From contig JALOOE010000004.1 in the NCBI GenBank assembly GCA_025454565.1, forward strand, positions 1 to 17,675: DNA of 17,675 bases. The letters run 5' to 3'. Below the pieces are notes generated by a model. That model searched no databases and was not told where the DNA came from. It saw nothing but the letters and a program-made list of their open reading frames with translations. Positions 13,784-17,675 of the stretch are shown here, piece after piece (the first letter of the stretch is position 1; each line of letters starts with the position of its first letter). Origin of the DNA: Anaerolineae bacterium. Its GTDB lineage: Bacteria > Chloroflexota > Anaerolineae > CG2-30-64-16. The position numbers and the translations under genes are program-made.

Positions 13784-15094
13784 CTATCTCTGCGGTGCAG
13801 GCGAATGCTGCGCAGCCGGCGATGTCATGTATGCCTTCAGGCTGTTGTAGACCGGTTGGAGCGTGAAATCGGGATCGGCAAGCCGGAAGTAAGCTTCGGG
13901 ACGACGGCTGTTCGCCCATTCATCGGTCGCGCGCTTGAAGTACCAGACGTTGGCGACACCTAACCACGGCCATTCTTTGCGGATGCGCTCGTAACCCTGC
14001 GGCGTGTAGCGCGCCTGCTGCTCCAGCGTCACCTGACCGAAGCGCTTGTCGGCAACGTCGTCAGGCACCGCGTTCCATCCCAGCTCGCTGATCCAGATCG
14101 GCTTGTGTGCGTCGCCATTGGCGACCATCAGATCGCGCATGAACTGTGGGCGGCCGAAGTTCATCACGCGCGGATGCATGCGCCGATCGCTGGGGCCAGA
14201 CCACAGGCCGTAGTCCTGCATCGCCATGATGTCGAAGTAGGGCGCTGCGCCGGCATCGTACATGCGCTGGAGAAACAACAGGTCGTTGAGCGCGTTGTTC
14301 GGCGCCGCCGCTTCGGGCTGCAGGGCGATGGTGCTCGCCAGCGCGCCGGCGATGATCACCGCGTTCGGATCGACCTCCCGCGCGCGCGTGGCCGCCACTT
14401 TGAGCAGCTCTGTATATTTCTCCGGGCTGATGGCGTAATTGCCCCATTCCGGGTAGATGTTCGGCTCGTTCCAGATCTGGTAGGCACGGATGCGGCCCTT
14501 ATACCGGTCGACAAGCGTATGGACGAAGTCGCCGAAATCGGCATAATTGTCAGGCGGCGCGAAGGTGCCGACTGCATCCCCTTGAGCGCGGCTCCACTTG
14601 GGCGGCGTGCTGATGCGCACGATCAGCTCCATGCCATATTTCTCAGCCAGGGCCACGATCTGGTCATACTTATCCCACGCCGAGCGGTGAGGCGCGTTGC
14701 GCCGGTCCTCGAAGTCGCCTTTGGCGTGAATTTCGATGTCCTGCCAGGGGAACTCCTGGCGCAGCCAGTGGAAGCCCGCTTCCGACGCCAGGCGGACGAT
14801 CTCCTCACGTTTGGCCGGGTCCACTTCTTCGTTCAGGAAGACGTTGATGCCGTAGGGACTGAGATCGGCGTGCTGCACCGGCACATCAGCCGCCAGGTTG
14901 AGACGCGGCCGCAGCAGGTCAGCCGACAGATCGGTCAGGCCCTTAAGTTGCGCGAAGAGCTTCTCCTCGCCTGTCAAATCGTAGAGAACATCGGAAATTG
15001 GCTGGCGATATAGCCTTACCCCGAAAAGCAAAAGGCCAGTCAGTACAAGACTGACCAGCCAGGGGAGAAGCGATGACCGTGGAGAACGCGTCAT
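13784..15094 (-). CDS. Membrane-anchored glycoside hydrolase of the GH5/GH39 clan
   Basis: The protein is 436 residues. A single N-terminal membrane segment (about 9-27) anchors a TIM-barrel-type domain outside the cell. GFHWLRQEFPWQDIE and ELIVRISTPPKW are early barrel strands. YQIWNEPNIYPEWG places the acid/base residue at E210 in an NEP motif, and PIWISELGWN puts the nucleophile at E337. That pair at the ends of strands 4 and 7 is the clan A signature. The substrate is not apparent; the family call (GH39-like) is tentative. The start ATG 15094 has no strong Shine-Dalgarno; 43 nt separate it from the lipoprotein gene, and the GT39 gene starts 8 nt after its stop. This implies one operon. 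Confidence 0.82.
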   Translation of the reverse strand: MTRSPRSSLLPWLVSLVLTGLLLFGVRLYRQPISDVLYDLTGEEKLFAQLKGLTDLSADLLRPRLNLAADVPVQHADLSPYGINVFLNEEVDPAKREEIVRLASEAGFHWLRQEFPWQDIEIHAKGDFEDRRNAPHRSAWDKYDQIVALAEKYGMELIVRISTPPKWSRAQGDAVGTFAPPDNYADFGDFVHTLVDRYKGRIRAYQIWNEPNIYPEWGNYAISPEKYTELLKVAATRAREVDPNAVIIAGALASTIALQPEAAAPNNALNDLLFLQRMYDAGAAPYFDIMAMQDYGLWSGPSDRRMHPRVMNFGRPQFMRDLMVANGDAHKPIWISELGWNAVPDDVADKRFGQVTLEQQARYTPQGYERIRKEWPWLGVANVWYFKRATDEWANSRRPEAYFRLADPDFTLQPVYNSLKAYMTSPAAQHSPAPQR

Positions 15095-15137
15095 GCCCGA
15101 ATACTGCTCATCCCGTGAGCCAATTCAAGAAAGCATC

Positions 15138-16109
15138 CTAGTTCTTCACGAAAGTGATCCCGGTACACTGCTCGCTTTCACCGATCGTGCGCACCCACTT
15201 GTCTGATTGGGGCGTCAGGTTGCTGAAGCCAGTGGCTTCGCCTTGGCCGCTCTCAGGCACGCCCTCACACGAGACGACGAAGATCTCGACAGGAGTGCCC
15301 TTGGGGGCCGGGCCGCCAAATGGCGAAAAACCCCAGACTCCATCCCCGACCCCGCCACACCCAGAGCACTTCGTCTGTCGCGGCCCGTAGAAGGCGACAT
15401 GCACACAGACGCCATTGCTCGGCGAGTTATCCCGGTTGCGCACAAAGCCGTTGAAGTACGTATTGCCGGCGTTCGGATCACACCGTTCGACGCCTTTCAC
15501 CAGCGAGAACGGATACGACGGCGCCGGGGGCGCCGCCGGTGCGGGTGGCGCCGCGGGGGCGGGTGGCGCGGTCGGTTGGGGCGGCGGCGCGGGACGCGCA
15601 GTCGGTGGCGGAGCAGGGATGTTCTGCGCGATCTGTACCACGCCCGCATCCCCGGTAAGCGTCACAAAGTCCTGGCGCACCCAGCCCTGCTGGCCGTTGA
15701 AGCTGAACTGATACCAGTCACCGGCACTGTTCTTACCCACGATGTCGAACGACTGTCCAGCCGTGAGCTCGCCGATCTTAGCGTAGTTTGCGCCCGGCCC
15801 GCCGCGCACATTGACATTTTGATTGGCGACCAGCTTCGGCGCGGCCGGAGTCGGCGGGGCGGCAGTCGGCGGAACAGCGGTCGGGCTCGGCACGGCCGTC
15901 GCTGGAGCGGCTACGGTCGGCGTAGCAGGCGGCTTCGTGACCGTCGAGATAGCCAACGGCGCTGCCGGGGCATTCGCTGTGGCGGTGAAAGTCGGCTTGG
16001 GGGTCTTGGTTGGAGGCACTACTGGCGTCTTCGGCGTCGATTGCGCACATCCGGTGCCGACCAGGGCTGCCAGGGCCAGCCCCATCAATAGAATCAGATT
16101 CCTTCGCAT
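15138..16109 (-). CDS. SH3-domain lipoprotein with proline-rich linkers and a Cys-rich C-terminal domain
   Basis: The protein is 323 residues. An N-terminal signal with lipobox LVGTGC gives a lipidated C21, so the protein is exported and tethered. A long Pro/Thr/Ala linker (22-90) leads to a bacterial SH3 domain (about 92-152: NVNVRGGPGANYAKIGELTA then GWVRQDFVTL), a fold that often binds peptidoglycan or surface polymers. A second Pro/Ala linker (164-198) precedes a C-terminal domain with six cysteines (210, 235, 248, 251, 281, 315). That domain was not recognised; three disulfides are possible. The start ATG 16109 follows GAGGT at about 9 nt. It heads the operon with the hydrolase and GT39, suggesting an envelope-related role. 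Confidence 0.85.
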   Translation of the reverse strand: MRRNLILLMGLALAALVGTGCAQSTPKTPVVPPTKTPKPTFTATANAPAAPLAISTVTKPPATPTVAAPATAVPSPTAVPPTAAPPTPAAPKLVANQNVNVRGGPGANYAKIGELTAGQSFDIVGKNSAGDWYQFSFNGQQGWVRQDFVTLTGDAGVVQIAQNIPAPPPTARPAPPPQPTAPPAPAAPPAPAAPPAPSYPFSLVKGVERCDPNAGNTYFNGFVRNRDNSPSNGVCVHVAFYGPRQTKCSGCGGVGDGVWGFSPFGGPAPKGTPVEIFVVSCEGVPESGQGEATGFSNLTPQSDKWVRTIGESEQCTGITFVKN

Positions 16110-16200
16110 CAGGTGCTTACCTCAACATGGGCGTGACCGCCCGAATATAGCGTTCCGCGTCGCTCATCCAACACGCGACCGGCGGGCGACAAGCATTTCG

Positions 16201-16230
16201 ATTATAGCACGGTGGAAATGCATGTCCCAA
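16201..16230 (-). promoter_or_regulatory. Predicted promoter of the lipoprotein operon
   Basis: On the minus strand TTGGGA (16230-16225), an 18-nt spacer and perfect TATAAT (16206-16201) preceded by TGC (extended -10) lie about 90 nt upstream of the lipoprotein ATG. The leader contains a small GGGCG/CGCCC hairpin (16129-16142). This 218-nt gap holds nothing else gene-like. Confidence 0.55.
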
Positions 16231-16233
16231 AGC

Positions 16234-16247
16234 CAGAGAGCTCTCTG
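16234..16247. promoter_or_regulatory. Perfect 14-bp palindrome upstream of the -35 box (possible operator)
   Basis: CAGAGAGCTCTCTG reads the same on both strands and starts 3 nt upstream of the predicted -35 element of the lipoprotein operon promoter. The position suits an activator or repressor site; no regulator is identified. Confidence 0.3.
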
Positions 16248-16327
16248 CGACCGGATGAGCGATCGCGGCCGCCCTACGCACGAAACGCCATTTTGGGACG
16301 CCATATATCGCAGGAAGGTTCCCGTCG

Positions 16328-17455
16328 CTATCCTCGGGCGCAAAGCTTCAAGCCATCGAGCGCCGGTTTCGAGTTCGGGTTGAGCTCCAGCGCCTTTTCC
16401 AACCACTTCACGGCGTTCGAACACTCTTTCAGATAAGCGTAAGAGAGGCCCAACTCGTAGAAATCCATCTCGTTGCGGACGCCCAACTCCATCGCTTTGT
16501 TGAAATTGTCGATGGCTGATTCCCAGTTCAAGAGGGAGTAGTACACGCGGCCGAGATGCGCGTAGGCCTGGCCGTAAGTGGGATCAATCTCGATCGCCTT
16601 GCGGAGCATCGAGATAGCTCGATCCGGATCGCCGGATGTGGCGCTGCCATGTCCCAACGCGTCGTAGCCCACCGGGCTGTCCGGGTTTGCGTCGATGGCT
16701 TTCTGGAACTCGGCGAGCGCGCTGTCATAGTCACCGCGCGCAATGTGCGTGTTTCCGGCGCCGATGTGACTGAATCCGAGCTTCGGGGCAAGTTTCGCTG
16801 CTCGCTCGTAGGCGTCAAGCGCCTCTTCGTGGCGGCCTTGCCGCTCCAGCACATAGCCTAGATTGCGTTGCGCGAGAGGGTTATCTGGCTTGAGCTTAAC
16901 CGCGGTCCTGGCTTCTTCCAACGCACGTATCCAGTTGTTCTTGTCGGCATAAACTTCGGCCAGCACGGCGTGCGCCTCAGCCGAGAGCGGATCTTTGTCC
17001 ACCGCCCTCAGCGCGGTCTTGATTGCCTCGTCGAACTGGCCGTTCCAGTCCTGGGCCATCGCCAACATGCTCAGATTGCGCGCGTTGGGATTCAAATCGA
17101 CCGCCTTTTTCGCTCGGTCGATGGCCTGATCCGGGTGGCCGAGCAAGATCAGCAGCCACGCCTGCTGTGCGTACGCCTCGTGGTTGCTCGCCTCCAGATC
17201 GGTCACACGGGCATAGGCCTTGGTGGCGGCGCCCAATCGCCCCGCCTGATAGTACTCCTCGGCCTCCGCCAGATAGCTCGTCGCCGAACGTGTAGGCGTT
17301 GGTGTCGGTTGCAGGGGGTCAAACGGATTCACAAAGAATTTGGTGCGTGTGGCTACCAGGTAGCCACCGGCAACCATCAGTAGCAACAAGGCGACGATGG
17401 GCCACGGCGAGCGCCGCCGCCGTCCATGATATCGCCGGTCAATGTACATGTACAT
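16328..17455 (-). CDS. Membrane-anchored tetratricopeptide repeat protein
   Basis: The protein is 375 residues. ATG 17455 follows GGAGT at a good distance; a second in-frame ATG two codons later is the alternative. A basic start (RRYHGRRRRSP) leads into one membrane segment (about 17-36), then a short PTPTPTR linker. From about residue 60 to the end there are eight or nine 34-residue TPR units, recognisable by repeated A..G...EA...Y..A....P. patterns (for example YEEALDAY-like EEALDAYERAAKLAPK and AIDNFNKAMELG). TPR arrays act as scaffolds for protein complexes; the partner is unknown. By the positive-inside rule the repeats are outside the cytoplasm. A 218-nt gap and a separate promoter divide it from the lipoprotein operon. 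Confidence 0.87.
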   Translation of the reverse strand: MYMYIDRRYHGRRRRSPWPIVALLLLMVAGGYLVATRTKFFVNPFDPLQPTPTPTRSATSYLAEAEEYYQAGRLGAATKAYARVTDLEASNHEAYAQQAWLLILLGHPDQAIDRAKKAVDLNPNARNLSMLAMAQDWNGQFDEAIKTALRAVDKDPLSAEAHAVLAEVYADKNNWIRALEEARTAVKLKPDNPLAQRNLGYVLERQGRHEEALDAYERAAKLAPKLGFSHIGAGNTHIARGDYDSALAEFQKAIDANPDSPVGYDALGHGSATSGDPDRAISMLRKAIEIDPTYGQAYAHLGRVYYSLLNWESAIDNFNKAMELGVRNEMDFYELGLSYAYLKECSNAVKWLEKALELNPNSKPALDGLKLCARG

Positions 17456-17468
17456 GCCATACTCCGCT

Positions 17469-17536
17469 CGTGAAGCGTGATGCGTGAAACGTGAGATCAG
17501 CCGGGTATCTTCACGTTTCGCGTTTCACGGTTCGTC
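17469..17536. repeat. CGTGAAA-type heptamer hairpin (element G)
   Basis: Four units of CGTGA[A/T/G][G/A] occupy 17469-17496 at an exact 7-bp period. After a 13-bp spacer, inverted units (TTCACG, TTTCGCG, TTTCACG) fill 17510-17529. The hairpin fills the gap between the right-edge gene and the TPR gene. Confidence 0.75.
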
Positions 17537-17549
17537 GAGAAACGCAATT

Positions 17550-17675
17550 TCATCCCCGCCCCAGTGTACCGGGCAGGTTGATGGACGCTCTCGCGCCCGC
17601 AATGGTATCCAGGATCGCCGCATGCAGGGCCGGCTGACCGTTACTGGCGATCATGGTTTCGCTGTCCAGACGCCA
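17550..17675 (-). CDS. C-terminal fragment of an unrecognised protein (runs off right edge)
   Basis: A minus-strand frame is open from the right edge to TGA at 17552-17550, giving 41 residues: WRLDSETMIASNGQPALHAA, then ILDTIAGARASINLPGTLGR and a final G. Codon use and the sequence look like real coding DNA, and it ends just before the repeat hairpin. The pattern somewhat resembles the C-terminus of oxidoreductases of the Gfo/Idh/MocA type, but this is a weak impression and no function is assigned. Confidence 0.4.
   Translation of the reverse strand, partial: WRLDSETMIASNGQPALHAAILDTIAGARASINLPGTLGRG

Noticed and set aside
11298..13919. Extended start of the GT39 protein at 13919
   Set aside because: It would overlap the end of the hydrolase gene by about 135 bp and adds non-membrane, unconserved sequence. 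ATG 13775 directly after the stop fits better.
14105..16091. Plus-strand frames of about 300 codons (14105-15013, 15207-16091)
   Set aside because: They are antisense to a hydrolase with intact catalytic motifs and to a lipoprotein with signal peptide. Their composition is unlike real proteins.
17443..17454. TGTACATGTACA palindrome at the TPR gene start as an operator
   Set aside because: It encodes the repeated Met-Tyr start codons and could arise by chance. There is no other regulatory evidence.

Overview
The window is about 17.7 kb of dense, GC-rich bacterial DNA. The mix of genes suggests a Chloroflexota (Anaerolineae-like) genome: a Pro/Thr-linked SH3 lipoprotein, a GT39 membrane mannosyltransferase-like protein with a large C-terminal domain, and many period-7 intergenic repeats. 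This taxonomic call is an inference from gene content. No rRNA, tRNA, CRISPR array or transposase was seen.

Layout, left to right. (1) 1-952, minus: an MFS exporter cut by the left edge. It diverges across an AT-rich promoter region from a plus-strand pair: an ATP-cone/uridine-kinase-like fusion (1250-2602) and a CPBP/CAAX-type membrane protease (2625-3554). (2) 3618-5590, minus: a DUF302 protein, a decayed GNAT acetyltransferase and a membrane-associated GT2 glycosyltransferase. (3) 5773-10191, minus: a cysteine operon, cysK - M19-like dipeptidase - cysE, behind a 377-nt leader. (4) 10188-16109, minus: lipoprotein with SH3 - glycoside hydrolase - GT39 - MBL hydrolase - JAMM peptidase, tightly packed. 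(5) 16328-17455, minus: a membrane-anchored TPR protein. After it comes a repeat hairpin and the 3' end of an unrecognised gene at the right edge.

The most interesting system is the cysK leader. It has a promoter with a consensus -35 box, then a 15-codon ORF (MSHILRANPHTCSCL) with two Cys codons just before its stop, then segments that form mutually exclusive pairings. The Cys-codon segment pairs with region 2. Region 2 pairs with the 5' arm of a rho-independent terminator. The terminator closes 85 nt upstream of the cysK start. This is the layout of a trp-type, leader-peptide attenuator sensing cysteinyl-tRNA. A period-7 repeat hairpin lies between the two antiterminator arms.

The second theme is a set of short tandem repeats, mostly period 7, usually in inverted pairs, found at or inside gene ends. 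They supply the stop codon of the CPBP gene, the stop of the MBL gene plus the start of the JAMM gene, a roughly 25-residue in-frame insertion in the GT2 enzyme, and the point where the GNAT pseudogene loses its N-terminus.

CysE makes O-acetylserine, CysK turns it into cysteine, and the M19-like enzyme may release cysteine from dipeptides. The JAMM peptidase just upstream resembles the Mec-type enzymes of some cysteine pathways. All functional calls are from motifs read by eye; no database search was run.
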